Source: Saprospiraceae bacterium (GTDB taxonomy: Bacteria > Bacteroidota > Bacteroidia > Chitinophagales > Saprospiraceae). Taken from it: 60,016 nucleotides of DNA. Location of the stretch: assembly GCA_028285545.1 (NCBI GenBank), contig JANQPA010000045.1, positions 1 through 60,016 of the forward strand, read 5' to 3'. Below the pieces are notes generated by a model. It worked only from the letters and a program-made list of their open reading frames with translations, was not told the DNA's origin and searched no databases. The translations under genes and the position numbers were made by a program. Every line of letters starts with the position of its first letter. Position 1 is the first letter of the stretch. Below, piece by piece: positions 16,137 to 25,475 of this stretch.

Positions 16137-19100
16137 TTAAAAGGAAACATCAATACCAAATGTAAAGGTCTGTGGAATTGGAATCTCCTGATCGATCACT
16201 CCTCCTGCATCTGTACGTGGATCACGCTCTAAACGATCATCTTTTACATGAATCCAAAGGTTACTTCCTGATACAAAGAAACGAAGGTTGCTGATCTTGA
16301 ATCTTTGGGTTAAGCTATTTGGTAGAGTATATCCCAAAGTAAGGTCTCTTAAGCTGATGTAACTACCATCATATAGGAAACGAGTAGAAGCATCACGAGA
16401 ATTATTATTTTCACCAATTCTAAACTGTGGTGTATCTGTAATATCACCTGGTTGTCTCCAACGTCTTTCATAGATAGATCGGGCCAAATTACTTGTGGTA
16501 GAAAATCCACGTGATCCATCCGTATGAGTAAACCTGGACCAGGTGTGGAAAATAGTACGTCCCCAATCAAAGTTGAATTGAGCAGAAAGGGAGAATCCTT
16601 TAAAAGTAAAGGTATTGGTAAATCCACCGAAGAAATCTGGCTCAGATGTTCCTTGTTGATACAAAGCAGCCTGCGCACGATTAGTAGTAGTTGCAGTTTC
16701 TGTTTCATCAGTCCACCACAATGGATCTCCATTATCAGGATCTACACCTGCCCATCCTCTCAAATACCAGGTACTCCAAGGATTTCCTACTCCTCTAAAA
16801 CGGACCCCATCAGCAAAGTCTCCTTCAGGTAAGGAAATTACCTCATTGGTATTGAAGGTAATATTGAAACTGGTTTGCCATTCAAAACCACCTGGATCAT
16901 TACTAGTAATGTTTAATGTATTTAATTGAAATTCCACTCCTCGGTTTTCCAATTCGCCAATATTACTAATCACATCTGGTACGGCATTGGTCAATGAAAC
17001 AGGACGCTCAAATAATAAATCAGATGTTCTACGAGAATAGATATCAACAATCAAATTAAGTCGATTCCATAATCCTACTTCAATACCCACATTGAATGGT
17101 TTATTTACCTCCCAGGTTAAGTTAGCATTTTCCAATTGAGATAACACGATACCTGGATCTCCATTATAATCCTGGCCGGTACCATATAATCCTCTCGATT
17201 CAAAATTATCAATAGCCTCGTTTCCATTAACCCCATAACTAGCCCGTAATCTCAGTAAAGAGAAGATGGGATGATCCCTTAAAAAGTTAAATCGATGGAA
17301 GTTTATTCCAAATCCTGCAGACCAGAAGGTTCCATATCTTGTGTTTGCTCCAAAACGAGAGGATCCGTCACGACGTACAGTACCATTTACATAAACTAAG
17401 CCTTTATAGTTATAATTGGTATTTAAAAAGATAGACTCAATGGTATTTTCTGTCTTAAAACCTGAAATAAACTCAGGAACAGAACCATTGTCCAAGCTCG
17501 TCAAATTAGGAAATGCAAAATTTCCTTGAAGTGTCTGTACTGAATGTGTTGTAAATTTTTGAGCCTCATAACCCAAAGTTACATCTACACCATGTGCATC
17601 GTTAAATAAATTAGTGTACTTCAGCATTTGTCTGGCTATCCAGTTGTTACGAATATCAAAATCATTTTCGCCATAGCCATTACGAGAAGCACCAGTACCA
17701 AAATCAGGAATAAAAAAGGTTTCATCTTCACCTATCACTCTGTTGATACTAATGAATGGTTCATAAGTTAATCCGTCAATAAAGGGAAGCTTTATTTTTG
17801 CATTAACTGAAGCTAACAAGTTTGTAATTTCTGAAACATCCGTGTTCAATAATGCTTGGCCAACTGGATTGAAGCCTGCGTTAATGTTGGTGTTAAAGGA
17901 ACCATCTGGATTACGGACTGGCTGAGTCGGTACAAATCGGAAAATAGAACGTACTGGATTGGCAAATGCTCCTCCTCCAGGTACGGTATTTTGGGTAGTA
18001 TGCGAAATACTGATTCTTGTATCAACATCCAACCAGCTTGTCATCTCAGTACTTAAATTCAAACGTCCGGATAAACGCTCAAAATCGGTAGCGATAATCG
18101 TTCCCTCATTGGTCTGATAACCACCTGAAACGAAATACTTAGTTTTGTCATTCCCACCTGAGATAGAAAGGTTAGCATTGGTAAAAGAACCCTGCTGAGT
18201 AATTTCATCAAACCAATCGGTATCTATACTAGGATCAATATTTTCAGCAGCAATTCTGGCATCTGCCTCCGCTTGATTAGCAGCCTGTCCTGTATTGATC
18301 AAGCCCTCGCGTAAAAGTTCGATGTATTCGGCTGTGTTTAAAGGCCTTAGATCGTCCGCTAAAGAAACGTTGGAAATCCCCGTTTGCACATTAGCACTTA
18401 CTCTGGGAGCACCTGATCTTCCTTGCTTGGTAGTAATGATGATTACACCATTTGCAGCTCTTGAACCATAAATAGAAGTTGCAGAGGCATCCTTCAAAAC
18501 TTGAATATCCGCAATATCCTGAGGGTTCAAACCTGATAATGGTGTACTTGTAGTGGATTCATTACCAATATTTTCATTAATAACAGGAATTCCATCAATT
18601 ACATATAATGGATTGCTACCTGCATTAATGGACCCCAAACCCCGAATTCTTACATTTTGGAAGGCACCTGGTTGACCTGAGCCTTGATTCACTTGCAGTC
18701 CGGCAATATTACCCTGCAAGTTTTCAACCACAGTGGATCTTGGCATTTGGGCAATTCTTTCCACTGGAGCAGAAACTGCAGCCCCAGAATAATTGGATCT
18801 CAATTGATTACCATAACCAGTAACCACTATTTGTTCAATAAGAACTCCCTCTGATTCCATTGTAACATCAATGGTGGTTTGAGCACCTACGGTAATTCTT
18901 ACATCCCTCATACCAGTGTATGAAAAAACAAGAACTTCACCTTGCGATGCATTGATGGCAAATGATCCATCAATATCTGTGGCAGTACCACGAGCAGTGC
19001 CTTCAATTAAAATTGTAGCACCAATGAGAGGCTCGTTGTCCTCCTGGCTTGTCACTACCCCTGTAATTTGGGTCTGAGCTACCGCAGAAAAGCTGGTTAG

Positions 19101-19148
19101 AGCCATAAGCAGTAATCCGACAAGCGTAATACGTGAAAGATACTTCAT
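16137..19148 (-). CDS. SusC/RagA-family TonB-dependent outer-membrane transporter
   Basis: 1003 residues. Signal peptide 1-24 (ending AVAQ), carboxypeptidase-regulatory-like beta domain about 27-105, TonB-box region IEQIVVTGYG at about 104-113, plug domain with the SusC signature NPLYVIDGIPV and the ITTKQGRSG end, then a 22-strand barrel ending FTFGIDVSF. It imports oligomeric nutrients across the outer membrane using TonB energy with the SusD partner encoded directly downstream. There is a 695-base gap upstream, large enough for regulation, but no SusR, hybrid two-component system or sigma/anti-sigma pair is adjacent. Confidence 0.97.
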   Translation of the reverse strand: MKYLSRITLVGLLLMALTSFSAVAQTQITGVVTSQEDNEPLIGATILIEGTARGTATDIDGSFAINASQGEVLVFSYTGMRDVRITVGAQTTIDVTMESEGVLIEQIVVTGYGNQLRSNYSGAAVSAPVERIAQMPRSTVVENLQGNIAGLQVNQGSGQPGAFQNVRIRGLGSINAGSNPLYVIDGIPVINENIGNESTTSTPLSGLNPQDIADIQVLKDASATSIYGSRAANGVIIITTKQGRSGAPRVSANVQTGISNVSLADDLRPLNTAEYIELLREGLINTGQAANQAEADARIAAENIDPSIDTDWFDEITQQGSFTNANLSISGGNDKTKYFVSGGYQTNEGTIIATDFERLSGRLNLSTEMTSWLDVDTRISISHTTQNTVPGGGAFANPVRSIFRFVPTQPVRNPDGSFNTNINAGFNPVGQALLNTDVSEITNLLASVNAKIKLPFIDGLTYEPFISINRVIGEDETFFIPDFGTGASRNGYGENDFDIRNNWIARQMLKYTNLFNDAHGVDVTLGYEAQKFTTHSVQTLQGNFAFPNLTSLDNGSVPEFISGFKTENTIESIFLNTNYNYKGLVYVNGTVRRDGSSRFGANTRYGTFWSAGFGINFHRFNFLRDHPIFSLLRLRASYGVNGNEAIDNFESRGLYGTGQDYNGDPGIVLSQLENANLTWEVNKPFNVGIEVGLWNRLNLIVDIYSRRTSDLLFERPVSLTNAVPDVISNIGELENRGVEFQLNTLNITSNDPGGFEWQTSFNITFNTNEVISLPEGDFADGVRFRGVGNPWSTWYLRGWAGVDPDNGDPLWWTDETETATTTNRAQAALYQQGTSEPDFFGGFTNTFTFKGFSLSAQFNFDWGRTIFHTWSRFTHTDGSRGFSTTSNLARSIYERRWRQPGDITDTPQFRIGENNNSRDASTRFLYDGSYISLRDLTLGYTLPNSLTQRFKISNLRFFVSGSNLWIHVKDDRLERDPRTDAGGVIDQEIPIPQTFTFGIDVSF

Positions 19149-19777
19149 AACTAACAGATTTATTAATAAATGAATTAGGGTATACCCCTTAGTGATTCCT
19201 AATTAAATACTAAGGCCAATAGCTTATCATTTAGCTCCATGCGTAAACAAAAAGCTAGCAGCAGAAAACCTGATCAAGGTTCAAGGCATAACGTTCCAAG
19301 AACAGTTTTCTAAAACCAAACTTGTAAAAATGTACCCGTTGGACTGGTGCATACTAATTCAGGGTATATAAGGAAAAACCAATCCCAGGTGATTTGATGA
19401 TACAGTCAAGTGATTTAAAATAGAGCTATTTAGGCGTAGCGATGATAGGCAATTAATTTATGCTCAAATATAGATATGTAATTCATTTATGTGGGTAACA
19501 AATCATTATTTTCGATGAAATAACGTATATCTACTCAAATATGCTGTTTAAATTTTTTTTTGTTAAGTAAAATTTAAGAAAATGGGGTCTAAACCAATAA
19601 AATGAAGTATTTAACAAAATAATATTAACAGACACTAGTTTTTAATTTCCCAGCGACAAATAAAAGCTTTTTTATAGTGTCAAAAAAACAAATTTATTCA
19701 AAATGACAGGGCACTGACAAATAGGTAAAAATCTGGAATACTCAGAGAACTTTTATTGGACTGAGGAATGGTTAATT
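19149..19777. other. Long intergenic region upstream of susC
   Basis: About 630 AT-rich bases between susC and the hairpin after the dksA-like gene. It should hold the susC promoter and possibly a long leader. I see a small imperfect palindrome TTAGGGTATACCCCTTAG near 19177-19194, about 30 bases before the susC start, which could be a leader hairpin or operator. No credible coding frame, no T-box or riboswitch that I can recognise. Confidence 0.5.
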
Positions 19778-19817
19778 GTTAATCGTTATTTGTTATTAAG
19801 TGCAAATAACGATTAAC
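19778..19817. terminator. Hairpin downstream of the DksA-like gene (AATAAC word family)
   Basis: Arms GTTAATCGTTATTTG and CAAATAACGATTAAC, 15 perfect base pairs around a 10-base loop, 27 bases past the dksA-like stop on the minus strand. It may act as a terminator. Its AATAACGATTAACC words match the tandem array at 35311-35363, linking it to the intergenic word-repeat family. Confidence 0.65.
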
Positions 19818-19843
19818 CAAAAAGAAGTTCCACAAAATGAAAT

Positions 19844-20176
19844 TTATCGGGCACAATTCACGCAGTGCTGGCTTTGAGGCATCAAAATCAATCTTTTGGT
19901 AGGAATATCTTTTTTACAACGAATACAAACTCCAAAATTAGGCTCGTCAATTTTTGATTGGGCCAATTGAAGTTTTTTTAATTTTCGGCGGGCTTGTCTT
20001 AGTGCCGCTTCAGCAACACTTTTATTGTTTATGGCATCCATTCTTGAAATTCTTCCTATTGAATTTTCTGGAGCCACTGGTTTTGACATTTCTTCATATT
20101 GAATAATCGATTCTTCAGTTTTTGCAATCTGTTCTTTTATGATCCCCTTTATTTCTTCCCTTTGCTTTTTATCCAT
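19844..20176 (-). CDS. DksA/TraR-family C4 zinc-finger protein
   Basis: 110 residues. An N-terminal coiled coil (about 1-75, rich in Lys/Glu/Gln) is followed by a zinc finger with Cys84, Cys87, Cys105 and Cys108 (VCIRC and HCVNC). This is the DksA/TraR layout: the coiled coil enters the RNA polymerase secondary channel and the zinc ribbon positions it. The coiled-coil tip here reads SRMDAIN. It may modulate transcription. It is last in a yfcE-ACT-dksA-like run (34 bases after the ACT gene). Confidence 0.87.
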   Translation of the reverse strand: MDKKQREEIKGIIKEQIAKTEESIIQYEEMSKPVAPENSIGRISRMDAINNKSVAEAALRQARRKLKKLQLAQSKIDEPNFGVCIRCKKDIPTKRLILMPQSQHCVNCAR

Positions 20177-20210
20177 TTTCAGTCTTATTTTCTTAAGGAT
20201 GAGATTAATG

Positions 20211-20588
20211 CTACAGACCTACTCCTAATTTTTTGAAAGCATCTAAGGCTTTTGCTAGGTATTGATCTTTTATCATTATGTGATCTGTAGAGAAAGCAGA
20301 CAAAGCAAATATAGGAATATTTTCATCTGCTAAAACCTTGGAAATAATAGCCAAAAAACCTGTTAGTTCAAAGGGCAATACAGCCTCAAAGGTCAAAATT
20401 CTCCATTCTTTTTCTTCTTCAATAATATTATCAGCCCTGACCAGGCTAGATTGTTGTACTAAAGTTATTTCTGCCTTATCAATAATTGTGGCAAAGCAGT
20501 TTGGTTCTATTGATTTAGCCTTTATGACTGAGTATTTTTCAGGCCATACTAGAATTGTGCACTGTTTCAAATAGTCTAGGACATTCAC
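20211..20588 (-). CDS. ACT-domain protein
   Basis: 125 residues comprising two ACT-like beta-alpha-beta units; the second is clear (WRILTFEAVLPFELTGFLAIISKVLADENIPIFALSAFSTDHIMI). It resembles the free-standing ACT proteins of the COG3603 type. ACT domains bind amino acids or similar small ligands; the ligand and partner are not evident. It starts 23 bases after the YfcE-like gene. Confidence 0.8.
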   Translation of the reverse strand: MNVLDYLKQCTILVWPEKYSVIKAKSIEPNCFATIIDKAEITLVQQSSLVRADNIIEEEKEWRILTFEAVLPFELTGFLAIISKVLADENIPIFALSAFSTDHIMIKDQYLAKALDAFKKLGVGL

Positions 20589-20611
20589 TTATTAAAATGT
20601 ATTTAGTTAAT

Positions 20612-21121
20612 TTAAGCCTTTTTGCTACCTCTTAAACCCAATTCAATAACCTCCATATCTTGAACTTGAGTCCCATCAATAGAAAATCTTATTATGGTTT
20701 TGACCTTATGAAAACCATGAATGCCACAAGCACCAGGATTGATGTGTAACAAATTATGCTTCTTATCCGGCATTACTTTAAGAATGTGGGAATGTCCACA
20801 AATATAAAGATCAGGTGGGTCTTGTTGAATGAGATCTCGAACCCTTTTTGTGTATCGGCCAGGATAACCACCAATATGAGTCATAAAAACGGATAGGTTT
20901 TCGCAGCGAAAATGCAAATTTTCAGGATATCGGGCCCTTATTTTTTCATCATCAATATTGCCATAAACGGCCCTAAAAGGTTTGAATTCTTCTAATTGAT
21001 CGGCAAGACTCACATCTCCAATATCACCAGCATGCCAGATCTCATCACATTCCTGGAAGTAAGTAAATATTTTTTCATCAAGGTGGGAATGGGTATCTGA
21101 TAGTAATCCGATTTTTCTCAT
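20612..21121 (-). CDS. YfcE/MJ0936-type metallophosphoesterase
   Basis: 169 residues with the calcineurin-like metal motifs in order: GLLSDTHSHL (Asp9, His11), IWHAGDIGD (Asp33), VYGNIDD, FMTHIGG, and ICGHSHI near the end of the fold. Length and motif spacing match the YfcE/MJ0936 group, which hydrolyse model phosphodiesters; the natural substrate is unclear. It is the first gene of a three-gene run and starts just 10 bases after a strong hairpin on its upstream side. Confidence 0.9.
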   Translation of the reverse strand: MRKIGLLSDTHSHLDEKIFTYFQECDEIWHAGDIGDVSLADQLEEFKPFRAVYGNIDDEKIRARYPENLHFRCENLSVFMTHIGGYPGRYTKRVRDLIQQDPPDLYICGHSHILKVMPDKKHNLLHINPGACGIHGFHKVKTIIRFSIDGTQVQDMEVIELGLRGSKKA

Positions 21122-21131
21122 GCTGCCAAAT

Positions 21132-21166
21132 TAGCATAAAAAACGGCTATGCCGTTTTTTATGCTA
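21132..21166 (-). terminator. Strong hairpin between the papain-fold gene and the YfcE-like gene
   Basis: Sixteen perfect base pairs with a three-base loop (core AAAAAACGGC, loop TAT, GCCGTTTTTT). It begins 8 bases after the stop of the papain-fold gene on the minus strand. The T6 run within the right arm makes it a convincing intrinsic terminator. It ends 10 bases before the downstream yfcE-like ORF, so the latter must have a promoter overlapping the hairpin or depend on read-through. Confidence 0.8.
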
Positions 21167-21174
21167 TCAAAAAT

Positions 21175-21999
21175 TTAATACTGCATTTGCGGAAGCATCA
21201 CATAGCCATCTGTGGCATATTTGCCAAAATCATCATAAGAAATCCAGGCGTATCCACTATTCCCCCAGGTACTACCCCAGGCGCTCATTAACTCCAGAGC
21301 ATTCTTATCTTCATTATAACCGACAACGATAAAGGAGTAACTTTCATTTGCGGCTCCTCCCAGAGACAAGGTGTTTTGGCCACTTAAGGCTTTAATATTT
21401 GCATTGGCATTTATTCTTACCATGACAGGATTTCCACGCATCAGGGATTTTCGAACTTCAAAAACCTTTTGGCGTGCTTTTGTAAAGGGCCTGAAAATGT
21501 GGAGGTAATTTTGGATATTAAATTTTTGGGTAGCATAAACAGCACTTGTCAAAGCAGGGGAATCATAAGGCATAATGGCTGCGCTAACTGTTCCATTCTG
21601 GACCAAAAAACGAAAAGCCTCTTCAAGGCTGACAGCCTTTCCTGCGTTTTCAATACTTAACTTGATAAAATCAGGACTAAGATTTACTTTATAATTTTTA
21701 TTCAAATTGACATAAAATTCAAGGCAACTGGCTAGTGCATAACTCAATTCTGAACCTCGATATCCTACTTTTCTTACTGGCATCATGTAAGGCTTCACAC
21801 TTTGTTGGCGCAATAGAGTTCTGGCATTGCTTCCTACTCCAGGGATCGTAAACATCATCTGTTCGATCATTTGTAAATTGTCAATACCTATCTGGGCATT
21901 GGCATTGGTAAGATTTTTGGGTTTTCCATTTTCAACTTGCGCAAATATGAAAGTAGAAAATGTTAGACTGATGAAAAGGCAAATGATTAGTTTGTTCAT
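21175..21999 (-). CDS. Secreted papain-fold (C1) protein lacking catalytic residues
   Basis: 274 residues with a signal peptide ending FAQ (about 20). The order of segments follows C1 peptidases: active-site helix region GSELSYALASCLEFY (82-96), LSPDFIKLS, SLEEAFRFLVQNGTVSAAIMPYD, RGNPVMVRI, YSFIVVGYNED (221-231) and SAWGSTWGNSGYAWISYDDF. Against the usual G-x-C-x-x-F-A, H-A-x-x-x-V-G-Y and N-S-W-G motifs, the catalytic Cys, His and Asn positions read Glu84, Tyr221 and Ser239. It is therefore probably a non-catalytic binding or structural protein in the periplasm or outside. Assignment to the fold is by motif order and is confident; the function is unknown. Confidence 0.8.
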   Translation of the reverse strand: MNKLIICLFISLTFSTFIFAQVENGKPKNLTNANAQIGIDNLQMIEQMMFTIPGVGSNARTLLRQQSVKPYMMPVRKVGYRGSELSYALASCLEFYVNLNKNYKVNLSPDFIKLSIENAGKAVSLEEAFRFLVQNGTVSAAIMPYDSPALTSAVYATQKFNIQNYLHIFRPFTKARQKVFEVRKSLMRGNPVMVRINANANIKALSGQNTLSLGGAANESYSFIVVGYNEDKNALELMSAWGSTWGNSGYAWISYDDFGKYATDGYVMLPQMQY

Positions 22000-22209
22000 G
22001 ATATATTCACTTTAATATCTATCAACGAAAAGGATTATTGTTTCATTCCTAAAGGTACGGACAAAAAGCTCTGATAATGTCTCTTCACTGGCTTAGTGTA
22101 TAGAGCCATTATGGAGTGGTCAATTTCAAAGGAAATTAACATTTTTTTAACACTTTCCTATCAGGCGAAACTATGATTTCCAAGAAAAATTTCCCTCAGA
22201 ATTCTATTG

Positions 22210-23751
22210 TTATAAAGGAATATTTCCATGCTTCTTTTTGGGCAAATGGCTTACCTTATTCTCCAACATTTCAAAAGCTCTAATCAATTTTCTTCGACTT
22301 AATCGTGGATCTATCACTTCATCTATAAAGCCTCTGCTTGCCGCACTATATGGATTAGCAAACTTCTCCTGATACGCTGTTTCTTTTTCCTTTAAGATTG
22401 CTTCAGGATTATCGGCTTCACTAATTTCTTTTCTAAAAATGATTTCTGAGGCTCCTTTTGCCCCCATCACTGCAATTTCTGCAGTTGGCCATGCATAATT
22501 CATATCTGCACCAATATGCTTGGAGTTCATTACATCGTAAGCCCCACCATAAGCCTTTCGAGTAATCAGTGTAATTCTTGGGACGGTGGCTTCGCTAAAG
22601 GCATAAAGAAGTTTTGCACCATTGACTATTATACCATTCCATTCCTGATCCGTTCCTGGTAAAAAACCAGGTACATCAACCAGGACAAGAAGGGGAATAT
22701 TAAAACAGTCACAAAATCGAACAAAACGAGCTCCCTTTTTGGAACTATTTACATCCAATACTCCTGCAAGGCTGATGGGTTGATTACCTACAATACCAAT
22801 GCTACGGCCTGCGATTCTTGCAAACCCGACGATGATGTTATCTGCATAATCTTTATGAATTTCAAGAAAGGAATCCTCATCCACAATCCCAGTAACCACT
22901 TCCCGCATATCATAGGGTTGATGTGCATTTTCTGGAATAATATCTGACAAGCCCTCCCTGATTTCATCGCCTAGATGGTAAGGAATTCTGGGGGCTTTTT
23001 CCTCACAATTCTGAGGCATATAACTGATTAAGCGCTTTAATTTATCAATACAATCTATGTCATTGGAAGCAGTAAGATGGGTAACTCCGGACTTGGTAGA
23101 ATGGGCAGAAGCGCCTCCCAGCTCTTCGGCACTAACCTCTTCATTCGTCACCGTTTTCACAACATTCGGTCCAGTAACAAACATATAGGAAGTATGTTCC
23201 ACCATAACAGTAAAATCAGTCATTGCAGGGGAATATACTGCCCCTCCTGCACAAGGCCCCATAATTGCTGAAATCTGAGGAACTACACCTGATGTGATAA
23301 CATTTCGGTAAAAAATGTCTGCATATCCTCCCAGGGATTTAACTCCTTCTTGTATTCTGGCTCCCCCTGAATCATTTAAGCCGATAACCGGAGCTCCGTT
23401 TTGCATGGCCAGATCCATGATTTTGCATATTTTTTCGGCATGAGTTTCAGACAATGATCCTCCAAATACAGTAAAATCCTGAGCAAAAACATAAACTAAA
23501 CGACCGTTTATCGTACCAAATCCTGTAATTACACCATCGCCAAGGATTCTTTGTTTTTCCATACCAAAATCATAGCTGCGATGGGAAACGAGCATCCCTA
23601 TTTCTTCAAATGTTCCTTCATCCATTAGAAATTGAATGCGCTCTCTGGCAGTTAGTTTCCCCTTATCATGTTGTTTATCGATACGATTTTGTCCACCTCC
23701 CAATTGAGCTTCTGAGGTTTTGTCTCGCAACAAGGCTAATTTATCTTTCAT
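22210..23751 (-). CDS. pccB: Acyl-CoA carboxylase carboxyltransferase subunit (propionyl-CoA type)
   Basis: 513 residues, the usual length for PccB/MmdA. Carboxyltransferase crotonase-like halves are both visible: N-terminal [20 protein letters not shown], the oxyanion motif GGARIQEGV, and [18 protein letters not shown]-terminal [42 protein letters not shown] and the end [11 protein letters not shown]. It transfers carboxyl from carboxy-biotin to propionyl-CoA or a related acyl-CoA. The biotin carboxylase and biotin carrier subunits are not in the window. The substrate (propionyl, acetyl or methylmalonyl decarboxylation) cannot be fixed by sequence reading alone. Confidence 0.92.
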   Translation of the reverse strand: MKDKLALLRDKTSEAQLGGGQNRIDKQHDKGKLTARERIQFLMDEGTFEEIGMLVSHRSYDFGMEKQRILGDGVITGFGTINGRLVYVFAQDFTVFGGSLSETHAEKICKIMDLAMQNGAPVIGLNDSGGARIQEGVKSLGGYADIFYRNVITSGVVPQISAIMGPCAGGAVYSPAMTDFTVMVEHTSYMFVTGPNVVKTVTNEEVSAEELGGASAHSTKSGVTHLTASNDIDCIDKLKRLISYMPQNCEEKAPRIPYHLGDEIREGLSDIIPENAHQPYDMREVVTGIVDEDSFLEIHKDYADNIIVGFARIAGRSIGIVGNQPISLAGVLDVNSSKKGARFVRFCDCFNIPLLVLVDVPGFLPGTDQEWNGIIVNGAKLLYAFSEATVPRITLITRKAYGGAYDVMNSKHIGADMNYAWPTAEIAVMGAKGASEIIFRKEISEADNPEAILKEKETAYQEKFANPYSAASRGFIDEVIDPRLSRRKLIRAFEMLENKVSHLPKKKHGNIPL

Positions 23752-24115
23752 ACTATTTTTTTAAAGTGGTTTATTCGTAGCTAAAGATTTTATTATGGAT
23801 GAATACTCTTTATTATTTTAAAGGCTGGGTTAAAATAATTTATTAATCATATCCCAGGGTGCTAGTCTTGGCAATATAGAAAAATTAAATAATTCCAAGT
23901 CCGCCAGCTTTTAGTAAAATCAAGATTTTGAATTTGGAAATAAGTTTGAAATAAAACTCGAATATAGTTATCGTCTTTGAAAAAAAAGCTATTAATTTAG
24001 CGCCTTCGATTTTACGTTCCAAGGATTTAAAAATCATTAAGGGTTTACAACCCATTTTTGTTCACCATTGAATAGATTAATCTAAAGGAATTTTACCATT
24101 AAAAATATCAATCTT
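23752..24115. other. Divergent intergenic region between pccB and aspartate aminotransferase
   Basis: 364 AT-rich bases holding the promoters of both divergent genes. Apart from the candidate -7 element at 23993-24000 I find no hairpin, repeat or small ORF that I would defend. Confidence 0.5.
23993..24000 (+). promoter_or_regulatory. Possible -7 element (TAATTTAG) for the aminotransferase gene
   Basis: TAATTTAG followed by CG resembles the Bacteroidota -7 motif TAnnTTTG. A TTTG lies upstream at 23976-23979, but the spacing of 13 bases is shorter than the usual 19-21. It is about 115 bases from the ATG at 24116. Weak. Confidence 0.25.
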
Positions 24116-25324
24116 ATGAGCACCATTTCCATTTCTTCACTTAGTCAGCGGATTCAAAGGATGGAAGAATCTGCTACTCTAAAGATGGCCCAACTGGCAA
24201 GAGATCTAAGGGCTCAGGGTCATGAAGTCATCAGTTTAAGTATAGGGGAACCTGACTTTGATACACCACAGCACATCAAGGATGCCGCCAAAAAAGCTCT
24301 TGACGACGGATATACCAAATATACCCCCGTTCCAGGTCTGCCTGAATTAAGAAAGGCCATATGCAATAAATTTAAACGAGATAATCAACTGGATTTTGAC
24401 CTCGATCAGATTGTAGTATCCAATGGTGCCAAACAATCTATTGCCAATATTTTCCTTTCCTTACTAGACAAGGGAGACGAGGTTATCGTACTAGCTCCTT
24501 TTTGGGTATCGTATTCAGAGATCATTAAACTGGCGGAGGGAACCCCTGTTATCATAAAATCATCCATCGAGGAAGATTATAAGGTAAGTGCCCAAAAAAT
24601 TGAAAACGCCATCACGGATAAAACAAAGGCAATTCTTTTCTCTTCTCCTTGTAATCCTACTGGCTCAGTTTATTCCAAAGAGGAATTAAATGCCATTGCG
24701 GATGTGGTAGCAAAACATGAAAATCTATACATCGTTTCTGACGAAATCTATGAATACATCAACTTTACAGATCAACATTTTAGCATTGGATCGATTGACA
24801 AGGTAAAAGATCGTACCGTGACCGTTAATGGATTTTCCAAGGGCTTTGCCATGACGGGTTGGCGTCTTGGTTATATGGGAGCTCCTAAGTGGATAGCCAA
24901 AGCTTGCACGAAAGTTCAGGGTCAATTTACTTCTGGTGCAACCGCATTTGGACAAAAAGCAGGGGCCTTCGCTCTAAATTCTGACCTCACACCTACTCAT
25001 GAAATGAGAAAGGCTTTTTTGAAGCGCAGGGACATGGTTATTGATTTGCTCAAAGAAATTCCGGGCATGAAGGTGAATAAACCTCTGGGGGCATTCTATA
25101 TCTTCCCCGATATCAGTGACTTTTTTGGCAAAACTGATGGGCAAACCACCATTCACACTGCTTCTGATTTTTGTGAATACCTACTTCATCAGGCCCATGT
25201 AGCAGTAGTTACCGGAACCGCTTTTGGAGCTGATAACTGTTTTAGAATTTCTTATGCTGCATCTGAGGAGGAGTTGAGAGAGGCTGTTAGAAGGATGAAA
25301 GAGTCATTGGCTAAGCTTAGATAG
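24116..25324 (+). CDS. Aspartate aminotransferase, class I (Ib subgroup)
   Basis: 402 residues. It transfers the amino group between aspartate and 2-oxoglutarate with PLP. Motifs: ISLSIGEPDFDTPQHI at the N-terminus, GYTKYTPVPGLPELRKAI, NPTGSVY, SDEIYEYI, the PLP-lysine in NGFSKGFAMTGWRLGY (Lys242), and the substrate carboxylate Arg in FRISYAASEEEL near the C-terminus. The 40-residue start region and LAPFWVSYSEI are typical of the bacterial/plant-like Ib group, some of which also use prephenate. It stands alone, divergent from pccB. Confidence 0.94.
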   Translation: MSTISISSLSQRIQRMEESATLKMAQLARDLRAQGHEVISLSIGEPDFDTPQHIKDAAKKALDDGYTKYTPVPGLPELRKAICNKFKRDNQLDFDLDQIVVSNGAKQSIANIFLSLLDKGDEVIVLAPFWVSYSEIIKLAEGTPVIIKSSIEEDYKVSAQKIENAITDKTKAILFSSPCNPTGSVYSKEELNAIADVVAKHENLYIVSDEIYEYINFTDQHFSIGSIDKVKDRTVTVNGFSKGFAMTGWRLGYMGAPKWIAKACTKVQGQFTSGATAFGQKAGAFALNSDLTPTHEMRKAFLKRRDMVIDLLKEIPGMKVNKPLGAFYIFPDISDFFGKTDGQTTIHTASDFCEYLLHQAHVAVVTGTAFGADNCFRISYAASEEELREAVRRMKESLAKLR

Positions 25325-25472
25325 TAAAAGGTAGAAAGTAGATAGTAGAAAGTAGATAGTAGAATGATTTTTAACTTATTATCAAAATCATAGGCTATTT
25401 TATTCACCATAAGGGTAATTTGTCCTTTTACTTTCTACTTTCTTCCTTTTACTAAAAATTGCATTGCAATTT
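25325..25472. repeat. Intergenic inverted-arm element (GTAGAAA word family), second locus
   Basis: Left arm of GTAGAAAGTAGATA words, right arm TTTTACTTTCTACTTTCTTCC, then a 17-base palindrome AAATTGCATTGCAATTT (25456-25472) with an ATT loop. Read on the minus strand the core contains AAAGGACAAA and GAATAAAATAGC, which align with the core at 5287-5431. The end palindrome differs from that element by paired changes (AAGTTGC/GCAACTT versus AAATTGC/GCAATTT), which keep the stem. It fills the gap between the convergent aminotransferase and regulator genes and may double as a terminator. Confidence 0.78.
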
Positions 25473-25475
25473 GAA

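Noticed and set aside
14691-19148. Complete polysaccharide utilisation locus
   Set aside because: Only susC and susD are present; the sulfatases lie 3 kb away behind unrelated genes on both strands.
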